A stretch of 64,000 bases of DNA from Anoplopoma fimbria. Its lineage: Eukaryota > Chordata > Actinopteri > Perciformes > Anoplopomatidae. The notes below the pieces were generated by a model, which was given only the letters and a program-made list of their open reading frames with translations, searched no databases and had not been told where the DNA came from. Below are positions 1-62,730 of the stretch, in pieces (the first letter of the stretch is position 1; each line of letters opens with the position of its first letter). The stretch covers positions 21,799,421 through 21,863,420 of the forward strand of contig NC_072462.1 of assembly GCF_027596085.1 (NCBI RefSeq), given 5' to 3'. The translations under genes were made by a program, and so were the position numbers.

Positions 1-1390
1 ACGATGACTCTGCTACGAGGAATTGGAGAAATCCCGTCTTAGCGGCGGCGGGTGAATGACATTAAGCCTGAGCCCAGAACTGGCTGAGGCTGGTGACGAG
101 CCCCCTGTCGGCCGGGCTGATGCATGTAAATCCAGCGTTCCGCTTGGCGTTCGCTCAGCCCTCTTTGCCTCTAAGCCGGCGGCCTCCAAATCTCCTCCGT
201 CTGTCACTGCAGAGTGAAGAGAAAGTTTTTTCTATCCCTCCAAAGGGGGACTACAGGTTGATGTCAGCGCCCTCTCTGCCCCTCACACTGACAGTGTATA
301 ACTTGACTGAAGCACAATACTAGTTCTGCGTGAGACAGTGTGAGAAGTAATCTGTCTCAGATTATGTAAGGCTCATTAAGTTTTAACGAAGGCTTCACAG
401 GAGCCTCGTCAGTGAGTCAGGACTTCAGGAGAGGTGTGAGATGTGAAATATGAAATTGCCATCTCCTGACAGACATTACGGGGGAGGAATTATTATTTAT
501 TCCTTTGAATATGAATTAGCTGCTTTCAGAGATGTGTCTACAGTGGCTGATCTTCAACTGCTTTAACTCATTTTTATGTCAGGATGAGGCAACGAGTATA
601 TTTAAGGCTCAATTTTTTTTACTTGTTTTCACATATTTCTGTAAAAGGAGTACATCTGTTTAAACTGATTCCACAATTTTCTGTCCCTTGCACATCCTAA
701 AATTGTTGGGTTTTCTGCTGCATGAAGAAAAGGACCACTTTAGTTTACAGTTAACACACAACCGTAAACATTTCCCTTTTTCTGGGAATTTGTGGGTTTT
801 AAGGGGAAAGTTAACATTTTACATTAACGTTTTACTAGAAACTAACACATAAGTTCACTTAACGGTGAACTAAAGTAATTATAAATAAAGGGTTCTCTTT
901 CCTTAAAAGTGTGCAGTAGGCTTTCAAACAAAATGTAGACCTTTATAGGGGGAAAGAACGTAACAAAATACAAAAAACTTTCAGAAAATGTTATTAGGAA
1001 TCAAATGTAAATTATTTTTCAGACTTCACTCCTTCACACATTCAAAAAATATATATATTTCTGAAGCCCACTCAAACACCTAATATTTCTAATTTCCCTG
1101 AAGTCTTTTGAGATGAGACAATAAAAGTAAACCCAAAAGAGTCAAGGATTACGTGTGAGACACTTTTTGCACTTTTCAATTTTCGAAAATTGCATCTTTC
1201 AATAGTCAAAATAAACACCATCAAATCAGAGTTTTGGTCAGAAATATAATAACAGAAACAATAGTCTATTGTATTCGTAATGCTGCTGCTTCTCTAGTTA
1301 TTCCCTATGTGTTAACCCCCGCTAACAAGTAACCCATTATCTATATGTAATGAATTAACCTGTGACCTAAACATGTCTTATCTTTTTCAG
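1..1390 (+). other. cacna1b intron upstream of exon 37a
   Basis: The exon preceding the 37a/37b pair (end of IVS6 and first half of the EF-hand) is not recognisable here. The sequence is AT-rich apart from a GC-richer stretch at 40-200. I see nothing else that can be named. Confidence 0.6.
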
Positions 1391-20723
<19,333 letters not shown>

Positions 20724-21344
20724 CCGAGGACTGGCAGCTCGTCAGTGTTGTACAGCGCTCATGTCAGGTCCAAGGAGCTGATGGGAATAGAAGCAAAGAT
20801 ATCGAGGAAAAAGCCAGTGGAAAGTGCTGTAAAAGGGGATCAGAAATCATTCCAGCTTTCTAGTGTTACTCTACTTTTTTTATACAAAAAACTTTTAAGG
20901 AAAAAAAAAACACACTGATGACTCTTTCTATCCCCTTTACTTGCACTGAAATCATAGCACCTGTGAAGACCCTTAAGTATTTTTGCCTTGACCATTGAAA
21001 TCAGTGATGGAGCAGATGATAAACGCCAAAACCTCCTCATTCTTTGAGTGAAACTATGAAGTGTGTTTCAGACTGATCTGAATGCCACAGTCCTGGTGTT
21101 AACACGGCTGCTCACAACACTGTTTTTATTTTTGTATGCTTCATTTTGTTTGTGGTGCCATGTGGTTGAGAGAAGAGTTTCAACTTGATCATATTGATGC
21201 TTTTACCAAATTATCTTTTCTTCATCAGCTTTTACTTTGGGGTAATCACCAAATTCTGACCAGAGCAGATTATTAGGAGCTATTTAACATTGGTCTTAAA
21301 CTTCCTCCAAGTCAACTAAGGGACACAGTGAGTAATGTGACAAC

Positions 21345-21350
21345 AATAAA
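21345..21350 (+). terminator. Possible proximal polyadenylation signal AATAAA
   Basis: A canonical hexamer lies about 620 bp after the cacna1b stop. It has no obvious GT-rich downstream element, so it is weaker than the site at 22020. Confidence 0.35.
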
Positions 21351-22019
21351 ACAAATGGAGGGGTTAGAACTGAACTAAAGCCCAGTTTTCATGATCACAC
21401 TTTTTGTAAATTGTACCACATGTACATTTTTGGAGTGCACATAGGGACGAGATAACTCTTTCTGACGTTATGTGGCTGAATACTAAGTGCCTCGTTTTTG
21501 CAAGATGTATTAAGATGCAGCCCTGTCAGATGGACTTGAATATACAGTAGGGGATATAAGTAATTACACGGATGAGAAAAGGTGTAGAGAACAAAGTTTG
21601 AATCTGGTATAATGAACAGAATGCAAAAAAAAAAACTAAGACTTTTTGTACTGAATCTTGTTGTAGGTGTGTCAGAATTACAGATCCAAAGTAAGCAATG
21701 TAGTGCATGCCGGGCTCTTGAACTTGTCAAAAAATAGTGTCTGTACTTTTGCTTAAGGGTGTGTGGTGAGCATTTGCCTTTCTCTTTCAAATATACTGCC
21801 AGCCAGTTGGTAGAAATGGTTTCTGAATGCAGAAAAGTGCCATTTTTCTTTTTTTCTAATCCACAAATATTCTGCCTCCTCAAGCATACAGTGTATATCT
21901 CATCTCCGCCATATTTGCCCAAATTTCACGGGTTTCCTTTCTTCTTAACTCTTTCCTCTGAGAGCAGTATTGTGTGAGGGTTTGTTGGAGAGGTTACCTG
22001 TTTGTGTATTCACAGGTAC

Positions 22020-22025
22020 AATAAA
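22020..22025 (+). terminator. Likely distal polyadenylation signal AATAAA
   Basis: The canonical hexamer is followed within 20 nt by a GT-rich downstream element (GTTGTGTTGTTG). It lies about 1.3 kb after the stop and marks the probable 3' end of cacna1b. Confidence 0.6.
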
Positions 22026-22246
22026 GAGTTGTGTTGTTGCCGCAGACTGTTGACTTGAAATAGGGCTATGCAACAAGACGACACTTCATCTGCCCCTGTA
22101 GCTTTACCCTCTGGAATCTCCAGGTTCAGGCTTTAGTGTGACTGCGACCAAATTTTACATATATGTATGAAGAGTTGTAAATTGTAAATGTATCTTATGA
22201 TGTACAGTTAACTGACAACACACACTGAGGCACAAATGCTATCAAG

Positions 22247-22249
<3 letters not shown>

Positions 22250-22311
<62 letters not shown>
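22250..22311. repeat. (AT)n microsatellite
   Basis: About 62 bp of alternating AT lie some 200 bp after the likely cacna1b poly(A) site. Confidence 0.98.
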
Positions 22312-22314
<3 letters not shown>

Positions 22315-22649
22315 AATCACAGGGCATTTTTGAAGTTGGTAAGTTGACTGCATGACGCCTACCCAGATTGAACCACCCAAAACATAAAACTGTGTTCTTT
22401 CCAGACTTGGGTCAAGTTGTGTTTTTAAATAGTTTTGGTGGTTTTTACATTTGCACGGGTTTGAGTGTGAGGTGTTCTGTCAATAACATAAGACTGAATT
22501 AACATTTTAGTGTTACTACTAGAGCTCTAAATGACCCTAAAGGAGCAGCAGTATATCCTGAAGAGCTGAGCTGGACCCACATCCGAGGCTATATTTTGCT
22601 TAATTTTATTGGCAATGCTCTTTCCCACTTACCACTGGGCATGACATAT

Positions 22650-23632
22650 CTACTTAAAGAAAAGCCTCATATATTCTTTAATCCCATGAAAAGACCAACG
22701 CCAACAATGTGAATCTGTATTTCAATATATTTCCCAACCCTATCTGTGGCACTCAGCCCTAGGCCCATTCGATTCTAATGAAAATGCAGATCTTTAAAAT
22801 AAAAAAGAGTCAAAAATAGGTATTCTGACATCTAGAAAAAGCTCTGTATTTCCCCAAAACAACTGGGAACAATAGTTTTTTTTAGTAAATGTTACTTAGA
22901 CAGGAGTAGGTTGTGATAATGTTGGGCCACTAAATTGTAATAACCTGCCCAGGGTCTGCAGACAAAAACTTAGCTCTCTAGCTAACTCTGGCACATTTAC
23001 ATTGAGGGGTAAACTGAAATGTTGATTAATGTGCACGGTCCCTGGTAAATATATAATAATGTTGGGTGCTATTTTCACCTGCGGATTGATACTAATTTGG
23101 TGCTCTAGTGAGTATTTATGACAGCTTGAGGGTGTACTGTATGTGCATCAATTAAATAAAAAGCCACAGAGGCCATATTCAAGGCGATGAAGGCACATGT
23201 CCCTACTCTAGTTACTACTGACGACGTACATCTTTAAAAAACTGCTCACAAATTTAAAGTTTAATTTTAATAACATTCTGAGTTATTTCCCAAAACAGCT
23301 GGGTTTTGTGTTTATGAACAAACATTATTCAAGCAGGGGGAAATAGTGTATATATTGGAGACTATTTTAAGCCGTGGAATCAGATGCTCCAGGCTTTATT
23401 TATGGGAAGGAGGACGGTGTATGTTGGATTGATCCAAATAAACTACAGTGTGTGTTCAAAGTAAGGAACATGTCACCCATTGCAATCAGTGTGGCTCATT
23501 GATGTGTATTTGATAACAAGCCCCTTTATGCCAGGCTTTGGATACACACACGATACTTGTAATCAAAATCATTAATGGTTGTTTTTTTAATTTTAAATGA
23601 GAAAAATATAGAATATCACTTAGCTTGACCTT
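22650..23632 (+). repeat. Second diverged copy of the 11303-11890 repeat
   Basis: The clear match is 23270-23632. The CCATGAAAAGACCAACGCCAAC at about 22684 resembles the 5' part (CCTTGAAAAGACCAAACCCAA at 11351), so an insertion of about 500 bp may separate the two parts. Confidence 0.5.
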
Positions 23633-25269
23633 TAAAACACATGATACCTTTGAATAAGGTTGTTTGATAGAAAACCTTCAGATTTAGATGATATTAGGTA
23701 ATTGGTGTGGATATTTTTTAAAAGGATGTAAGGAAGGAAAATGTGTTATAATTGTGAGTGAGGGAATTTGAATGTGAGTAAAGGATCTTGTTGAGTAAAA
23801 CAAATGTTGCACATATATAGAAGGATTATCTTTCACTTTGTGTCAAAGATGTGGACTCCAGTCACTGTGACTTGGACTCGAGTCTATGTGTCTAAATCTC
23901 TCGGTGCTCTTTGTATTGACTCTAAGCCAGTTTATGGAAAAGTAAATTATTTGCAAATATAATTTGATCCAAGTCAGACTATTTCCTTGTGATTTAATTT
24001 TACTTCCTGTTGTCTCATATTTGTGCAATCTATTTCATGGATCATCAAAAAGGAGACATTTTAGACTTTAAAGCAGTAAGGTCTAACTTTAGGCGTGGCT
24101 CTGTTCTTTGTAAAGGTGACGTCACAGATTGCTTGTCGTCTTACGGCTATAAATGTTTCTGTAAATCGCCATAGAGTTGTGTCAATCTCTACGGTAGATT
24201 TTTCAAAAATATCCAACATTTTCAGGCCTCCTACGAGCCGTACAAGAACAAGTTGCCAAGTATTCCTCTTACAGTTTTACTATTACTGCCCCCTCTGGAC
24301 ATGTCCTGTTTGCATGTTCTGAAATGGAAATGTGCATGTGCTAAAAACAAAAAAGAGGAATTGTTTGACTTCATTCAGTCCATGATTTGTACAATTTGTT
24401 TCCTGGTTGTATTTTACTGATTATCTAAACACACAATGTATCTTTTTTTTCACGTAAAGACAAAAGAAAAAGAGCTTGAATAACATTTTATCAGAGAGCC
24501 ACCAAAGTGGAAACAAGGCTCTTTGTCAGAGGAGAGCTTCTGGAGTGGATGAGTCCTTCGCTGCCTGATCTGTTACTTGACTGTCTCTCCCACAGTCATT
24601 TCAACTGTACCCATAGATTTTATATGAATATAAGTCCTTGAATAAAGAGGTATGATTATGAAAGTGCAACATGTAGATCTCTGAAGGTTGTTTTGTGATT
24701 AGGGTTGGTTTTTTTAAAGCATTTTATTCAATTTGAATTGAGTATATATTGAATTTAAACACAGAGCTTAACATAATAAAATACATTCTTGAGTTAAAAG
24801 CTGTATGTTTTTACATTGCTCTTTACCAAGGACAAAAACAAGTTAAGATTTAATAAATGACTCATTGGATCTTAATGAATCTTAGTATTTAATCACCTGG
24901 GAGCTGATCCAGATGAAATCAGGAACCCAAATTGGTTGTGTAAATACATTTTGATACAATTTGGCTGGTTATTCTGCTCCTTGGGAACAACATATGCAGT
25001 ATAAGTACCTTTGACCTTCAACTGACATACCAACAATTTACTGAAGTAACTGATTTGACAGGGGCACTCCACTAAATTTAAAAAGATCACTTTGATATAT
25101 TTCCTTTTGTTGTGAAAACAGTTATATAATGTCTACATTGTCTCTGGAGGAGATAATGACCATGATGATATCAAATGAAAATTATGATTATTTATAATTG
25201 TATTAAATATTCATCAAAACATGAGCCATATAACAGTGAGAATAAGGGGTCACCATGATGATGAACCTA

Positions 25270-25722
25270 CATCAGCTACACTGAGCTTTATATTGACTCT
25301 CGGCTCATTAGTCTTTAGGCGCAGGCTGAAAACTCACCTCTTCAGTCAGTACTACCCTGAGCCTTCCTCGTAGCACTTATTGCACTCGTATTAGTTGCTG
25401 CACTTACTGTATTTGTATCAGTTCGCTGCACTTATTGAATTTGTATTTGTTTATTGCACTTATCCTATTCGTAGTAGTTTGTAGCACTTACTATATTCGT
25501 ATTAGTCTGTTGCAATTATTGTTTTCGTAGTAATCTGCCTCTGCACTATACTTTTGCTCTGGCTTATGCTTTAAGATGCTTGTTTAAGAAAGGAGATGCA
25601 CTGATGACTTCTGGTGACTAGTAGTTCTCTTGAATACCTATGTTGAATACACTTCCTGTAAGTCGCTTTGGATAAAAGCGTCTGCTAAATGACTGTAATG
25701 TAATGTAATGTAATGTAATGTA
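25270..25722 (+). mobile_element. 5'-truncated L2-like LINE tail with (TGTAA)n end
   Basis: GGCTGAAAACTCACCTCTTC is the usual end of the reverse-transcriptase ORF in fish L2-type elements. A TTGCACTT-rich 3' UTR follows, then the very common fish tail GTCGCTTTGGATAAAAGCGTC, and finally (TGTAA)n at 25694-25722. It is a dead 5'-truncated copy ending about 165 bp before the TSPN promoter region. Confidence 0.7.
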
Positions 25723-25888
25723 GTCATTAAGTGCAGCATGATTTGTCTCATGCTGCACTGATGAAAGGTCCAAATGTCTCTTGGTGACCAACAACATTGA
25801 ACAGTGTTTTTAAGTTAGAACTGAACAATTTGCAGCTAAGTTGCAGAAAGGCTTTTAAACTAAAAGGAGGAGGCCCTGCAGGATTTTA

Positions 25889-25958
25889 ATTGGTCCGCAT
25901 TATAGGTGGGCGGGGCCTCAGCCTGCAGGTAGGAGGAGAGAGGCTGCTGCTGCTGCTG
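25889..25958 (+). promoter_or_regulatory. Promoter-like region of the TSPN gene
   Basis: An inverted CCAAT box (ATTGG, 25889-25893) and a GC box (GGGCGGGG, 25908-25915) lie 155-185 bp upstream of the start codon. They are followed by GC-richer sequence with (CTG)5 and (GGA)n runs (25944-25979). The layout suits a TATA-less promoter with transcription starting at roughly 25930-25990. This is inference; no start site is known. Confidence 0.5.
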
Positions 25959-25989
25959 AGGAGGAGGAGGAGGAGGAGAGGTGAAGAGG

Positions 25990-26058
25990 ATGAGAAGGCA
26001 CTCTGTGTATCGCACTCAAGTTCAAGAAACGTGGTTATTTCTTAATTACAAAAGGTGA
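25990..26058 (+). CDS. Short upstream open reading frame (22 codons)
   Basis: An ATG at 25990 opens a frame starting MRRHSVYRTQ and ending LNYKR, with a TGA stop at 26056-26058. The stop is 13 nt before the main ATG, in another frame. If transcription starts upstream of it, this uORF would reduce or regulate translation of the secreted protein. Only the reading frame itself supports it. Confidence 0.35.
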   Translation: MRRHSVYRTQVQETWLFLNYKR

Positions 26059-26071
26059 ATAAACCTGGAAG

Positions 26072-57305
<31,234 letters not shown>

Positions 57306-57724
57306 GTAAGTGGGATATTTTGGTGCCTACAGTTTGCTTTAATGCTTTGCTGATGCCCTGATCATTAGGTGTTAGAAACATACACAAAAACACGCAGTTG
57401 CCTGGTTTCACAGCTGCTTTCCAGAGTTGAAGTTGGAGAGTATGGGCAGCTGACCGGTCGCCATGGTGATTAGATCCAGCTGTGGACAGGCAGGCAGTTA
57501 CAGTCCTTTATACCGACCACTGGTCTGGTTTCACTGGCTTAATTTTTCTTCATAAGTCTCCGTCTAGAAAACCACAAGTCCAGTGTCTGTCATTAATTAG
57601 CGCTGCGGTGCAGAGGCTCGAGCGTCAGAGGCACCAACCAGCCGTCACACCCCTCGTCCTTGACTGACAGGTCAACTCTATATGTGTGTTTGTGTGTATG
57701 TGTGTTTCCTGTGTGTCTGACCTG

Positions 57725-57768
57725 CCAGTGAGCAGACAGACTGGTCCATCAGTCTGCCTGCTCACTGG
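57725..57768. repeat. 19-bp hairpin with one mismatch, 6-nt loop
   Basis: CCAGTGAGCAGACAGACTG (57725-57743) pairs with CAGTCTGCCTGCTCACTGG (57750-57768) except at one position. It lies 420 bp after TSPN exon 6. Confidence 0.95.
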
Positions 57769-59611
57769 TCTCTGTAAGGGCCTGAAAGAGGGGTCATCAG
57801 AGTGCTAAAGCTAAAAGTCTGTTTTGATTAATCATAGCAAGGGCACATTTCCAAAAATATCAGACCACTGTGTGATATTAAGTTTGGGTTTCATAATTCA
57901 CAATGTACGATCAGCAGTTCACCGTGTTCTCTCTAATCTATGGTGATCATCAATGTTTCTTGTAGTTTCTTATTTTCTTTCTTTGTTAACATTTGTTCAA
58001 TGAAAAAGTTATTTTTGCCGCCGGCTAACAGCAGGGCAGTGCCAGTTGAACCTGACAGCCTCGCTGTGTGTTCAAAGATCCCATTAAACAGGCACTTAAA
58101 CCTCCACAGTGCATCCTCAGCGGTGACCTAATGGTGCAATAATAAGTGCAACTTTAATGTCCATGTAATGCTGGCTGGACACTTAAGCCAACTTTCGTCT
58201 TCTAACTGGTCGGCCAGACTAATTCTGAAAAAAAGGCTGGATTGGTTGTCGTTTGACGTTCAGTTTGTGGGAATCAGAATTCCAAAAGGTTACAACTTCA
58301 GATTGGTCCCTCTATGTTAATATTCCTCCCCAAAATGCTCTCTAAAAGTATTACAATCATCACATCAAGGAAGTAATGTCATTCAATGTTTAAAACCTTT
58401 GTTGATGGTGGTGAATATTTTAAAGTGATTAGTGCCTCTATTTCCACAATGAGCTGGTTTATACATACAGCAATCTGCTTTGTTATGACTCCACACGCTG
58501 TAGTTTAATCCCTCAGACCAAACAAAATAAAGATATACATATGGATGTTTACACTGGCACTTGCAGAAAAAAACGTGTTTCTGGAATGGGCACGTTTTGA
58601 AATGGAAACAAAGCAAAGGCCGTACACTTGAAAAAATGAAGGGAAAATAAGCTGATGTGAATTTACATTTTTATGTATATGCAAGACAAACGCCTGAAAT
58701 AACCAGTGATGATCTGGTTCTCTTTACAGTATACAGTAGTGTTCTGATACAGCAGACCAGCTAACCGTGGCGTGCCAGCTCTACAAGATCAGGATGGCAT
58801 TGGGATGCCTTTGGGATGATGTAGTCTGCTGTTTTCAGTTGTAGAGAATGTTTGCAGAAACAAGCTGCACCAGATGCGTCTTAATAGTCACTGAAATCTC
58901 CTTCAGCTGGCTGCACGTCTTTCTCATTATCTGTCTCCCCTAGTTCATCTGCTTTTGTTTTTCTGTGTTTCATAGTGTCTGAATCTGTCTCCTCTGACTG
59001 TATTTCTGTCTCTGTGCGCATCCATGCCACTGTGTCCCTGTGTCTTTTGTCCTTTCAAGTGTCCATTTGGTTAACTAAAACTATGACTTAATATTTGTCA
59101 GCGACCTTTTTTTTTTTCCCATGACCAAGATGAGACGAGGATAAGACAGCATAGACTGCACTGTGACAATATCAGCATGCATTATTGTTGACAAAAAAAA
59201 GTGAGATTTTACCAGAATCTCTCTTTATTTTTGTTGTTATATTTGTAGTTTATTTTCAGTGCGGCAGTTCCGTGTGCTAAGCGCGCTACTGACAGCGTTT
59301 AGCTTTTTTTCAAACCTACTCAAATTCAGCTCACCTGACCCCCGGCACCGGGGTTTGCACTGGCTGAATTCAACATGCTACAGCAGCTAACTGAAGGTCC
59401 ATCTCTGGAGCTGCCTTTAGAAAAAAGAAAGACACAGGCAAGCACTACACAATGAGCAAGGACAGGATGACTCTGAGGAACTCCCTTGAGTTAAAGGTAA
59501 CAATGAGAGCAACAGCGCTTAAGAGAAAGAAACAAGATGATATTTTGGCTACATTGGATTGACTAAAATGTTCAATATAATCTGATGATTAAAAACAGTC
59601 ATTTGACTTAA

Positions 59612-60241
59612 AGTGGCCCTATTATGCTTTTCCACTTTTTCCCTCTCCTTCAGTGTGTTATATATTTGTGTACATGTAAAAGGTCCGTAGAGTGTAAAAC
59701 CTGAAGTCCACGCCGAAAAGGAATTACCCTCCCCCTCAGAAGCTCCTGAGCTGCCTGAAACGGCTCGATTGAATTCTCTCCTTCACTCAAGTAACTTTCT
59801 GAGGTCATAATGTTACGGAAGTGATGTAAAACTCCTTCCGGCTAGTTTGGCCCTCAAACAACAAAAGAGAGAGACGGAGCTGAAGCTCACATCTACCATG
59901 GTATAGTGGTTATAAAAGAGTCTTTCACCCAAGAGGCCAGGGTTCGAACGCTGTTGTGACCCATCGTTAATTTATCAAGCCCCAAAGGGAGACTTTTTTG
60001 AAATGTGAAACGTTGACCAATCACAACAGAGCGTGCTAGCTGACCAATCAGGGCAGACTTTGCTTTCTGGAGGGAGGAGCAAGCGCTACAATGGAGCATT
60101 TCAGAGAGAGGGTGAGAAGAGGTGCTGCAGGGCAGCCAGGATGAGAAAAACAAAGCGGATTATGAGCATTAACACATGTAAACATGTAACTGTAACTTGA
60201 GATAGAAATATGCACCCGGAAAATAGAATAATAGGGCCTGT
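59612..60241. mobile_element. TTAA-flanked MITE (piggyBac-like)
   Basis: TTAA (59608-59611 and 60242-60245) flanks inverted ends AGTGGCCCTATTATGCTTTTC and ACAGGCCCTATTATTCTATTTTC. TTAA target sites and G/C-rich CCCTA-type ends suit nonautonomous piggyBac elements. It is 630 bp with no transposase frame. It contains the tRNA-like sequence at 59892-59963. Confidence 0.65.
59892..59963 (+). pseudogene. tRNA-Glu(UUC)-like pseudogene
   Basis: GGTATAGTGGTTA (box A), CTTTCACCCAAGAGGCC (anticodon arm with TTC) and GGGTTCGAAC (box B) align with vertebrate tRNA-Glu(UUC). The acceptor and T stems do not pair well (GGGTTCGAACGCTG), so it is not a working tRNA gene. It lies inside the MITE at 59612-60241. 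Confidence 0.55.
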
Positions 60242-60499
60242 TTAATCTATACAACTAAAGTTACCTTTGACTAAGATAAGACCAAAATACCCACATTTTT
60301 AATCAGTTTAAACATCACTAAAAAACAGGAAGAGGCTGACTAAATATGATGCATCTAAGCTAAGCTAACCGGCTGCTGGCTCCAGTTACATATTCACATG
60401 ACAGAATCACTACTGTTCTTTTATCAACCGATAAGTAAAAAATGTCACATTCCAGTATCTGAAGTGTGAAGTGTGTTTGCTGTCTTTAAAAATATCTTA

Positions 60500-60640
60500 G
60501 TAAAACAAATAAATTGGGGTTTTGGACTGCTGGTCGGACAAAACAAGCATTGGAAGAGAGTCATCTCGACAAATGGTGCACTTCTGTACTTTATAGACTA
60601 AACAGCTAATTCTTTAGTAAAAAAACCCCCAATAAGTGGT
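60500..60640 (-). repeat. hAT-like repeat fragment
   Basis: GGGGTTTTGGACTGCTGGTCGG ACAAAACAAGC is the complement of the CTTGTTTTGTCCAACCAACAG block at 6329-6350 and matches 29116-29142. Confidence 0.45.
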
Positions 60641-62706
60641 CATTGCAGCTTATCGCATAGGAAAAAGTGAATGAGCGAGTGATTTTGGACACAGGCCTTG
60701 TTTCCCTACAGCCTGTTTCTCATTAAATCCACACAGACCAGACCTGTGGAGGTACAGGCGTCATGTCTCTGGCTCTCCTCACAATCTGCACATTTGAAAG
60801 AAAAGAAATGAAACAAGGCTCCTACATTAGCAAGATCTATTTCTGTTTCGCTAAGGTCCGCTGCTGTCGTCTGTGAAGCGTAACATTACTGACTGCGGGG
60901 CCACATTGTTGGGGTTTCCTGACTTTGATGCATGTCCTGTCTGGGGCAACCGGCTCCTTTGACAGGTGCTCTCTTTAGAGACATGGCACTCGCCCAGTTA
61001 AGCTACAGCTCCCACAATGTGCACTAAGATGTTAAACACGCCTGGAGGTCAGGGACCTTAGATAAACATGTAATTCCAAAGCCAGATTTATGAGCTTCAG
61101 CGTATGGTGATTGCTTTGAAGCCTCGCAATCAACATGTCCTGTATTAGTCAGAATTCTCTTCTTTGTTTATTCTAGTACTAATGTGTACCTTTAAGATAT
61201 TTATTAGCAAAAAGGTGTTGCTTACAGCTTCCCAAAGGTAGAGAACTTTGCTGCTTTTCTTTGGTTATATCATTGTAAATCAAATCACTTCAGACTTTTT
61301 GTTGAAAAGAGGAGTAATGTAAAAGCATAATTTTATAGAATGAAGCTATAAAAGCTTGTGTTGGACCGAACAAATCCCCTTGGCTGTGATTTAATCACAA
61401 AATATTGCCTGTCATGAGATATTGTTTTTATAAAACGGTCATCAAGTATGGCAATATGATAGTATAGACACATTCCAATTTAAATCGTTTTTTATTAATA
61501 ATAAATAATGTTCACAATAAAATAAGCCCTCCTGGGCTGGCTGCCTGCACAAACCTGCCTGTTGTTATGGAACGTCGGTTGCTATGGAACGTACTTTAGC
61601 AGGCCATTTTTCATTACAGGCCGGGGTTATATTGATTACATTATTTAGCTCTTTATTTACATGATTTGTATGTTGCCATGTATTGTGCAACCAGTTAAAA
61701 CTTTCCAGCATCAGTGGGATGACTTTGATAACTGCTTGTACTTGGTTTTTAGTTATGTGGAGGTGTGTTTCTTGGCGTAGAGAGTATGTTGCGCTACTTT
61801 CTCCATTCTCAGAGTTTTGTTTTCCAATAGTTCTGCAGAGAGGTTAAACACTTGTGCCACTTACAGCCACAAACCCTCTGGTGTCAAGACCCATTAGAGC
61901 TTCTGCATTGTGGTGCTGCGGAGGCAGGGGTTTGTGTATTTCAGCTGCATTCCTGCATGCTTGCATATTCTGTGCAACGTTGTCAAACTCCGTAGGGTAA
62001 GCAGGGCTGCGTGTCGTTTAGCAGATGGTTTTTTTCTGGAGATTGGCACAGCTCAATCCTCCATACTCCATATAAGTTCACCTTAAATGTTTTTATTTTG
62101 TGTTGAGGTTTAGCAGCTAACTTTTTTACTTTGTACCTGTAACATGTACCATGTTGGCAGAAGTGATCCTCCTTTGACCCTATCGCTAAGCAACCATGAC
62201 ATCACATTAGTCTAAGGGCACAGTCACGCATGCGTGAATAAGGTGATACGCTGAATGTGACCAGTGCCAAGTATCTTTGCAATTGGTTGAGGCTGTGATC
62301 TGTGTGGTCAAATTTGAACAAAGTTGAACTCCATGCGATGCAAAGATGTGAAGTTCTCGCTCAAGTGATTTTGCCCTCACATTTTTTTCCATTGTAGAGT
62401 GATACTGAAGTGCAAATAATCAGATGTCCTAGCTCTGTTATGTGGTTATTATAATCATAATAATCTTGGAAAAATTATATATTGACTAATTACAGCCTTA
62501 CTTGCCAGTAATCAGCATGATCCTTATTGATCCTAAAGTTTTTATTCCCTTTAACGATGTGTATATGCGGTTTGAATGTATGTCAGAAAAAAGAGGGAGA
62601 GAAGGACCATGACAGAGCCAAGAGTGAATCCAGTTTGTCTGATGGCTTTCAGTTTTATAAATAGTTATAACACCGCTTAAACTTGATCCCTAAAGCTGCA
62701 TCTGTC

Positions 62707-62730
62707 AGAGAGAGAGAGAGAGAGAGAGAG
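62707..62730. repeat. (AG)12 microsatellite
   Basis: A perfect 24-bp AG run. Confidence 0.97.

Larger units (their letters stand above)
20724..22045 (+). other. cacna1b: cacna1b 3' untranslated region
   Basis: AT-rich sequence after the stop codon contains several T or A runs and no plausible coding frame. Two canonical AATAAA signals are present, at 21345-21350 and 22020-22025. The second is followed by a GT-rich stretch (GTTGTGTTGTTG), as expected for a cleavage site near 22040. The true end needs transcript data. Confidence 0.6.
22046..25880. other. Intergenic spacer between cacna1b and the TSPN gene
   Basis: No gene is recognised. It holds a TA microsatellite (22250-22311), a diverged repeat that shares blocks with 11303-11890 (about 22650-23632), a short copy of the 'ACTCCACT' repeat near 25058, and an L2-like tail (about 25270-25722). 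Confidence 0.6.

Noticed and set aside
93..323. Possible preceding cacna1b exon or a separate small gene at the window start
   Set aside because: No similarity to the S6/EF-hand part of the channel and no convincing splice borders with the needed phase.
21395..21922. 175-codon minus-strand frame
   Set aside because: It lies antisense to the cacna1b 3' UTR, is AT-driven in composition and has no recognisable domain or splice partner.
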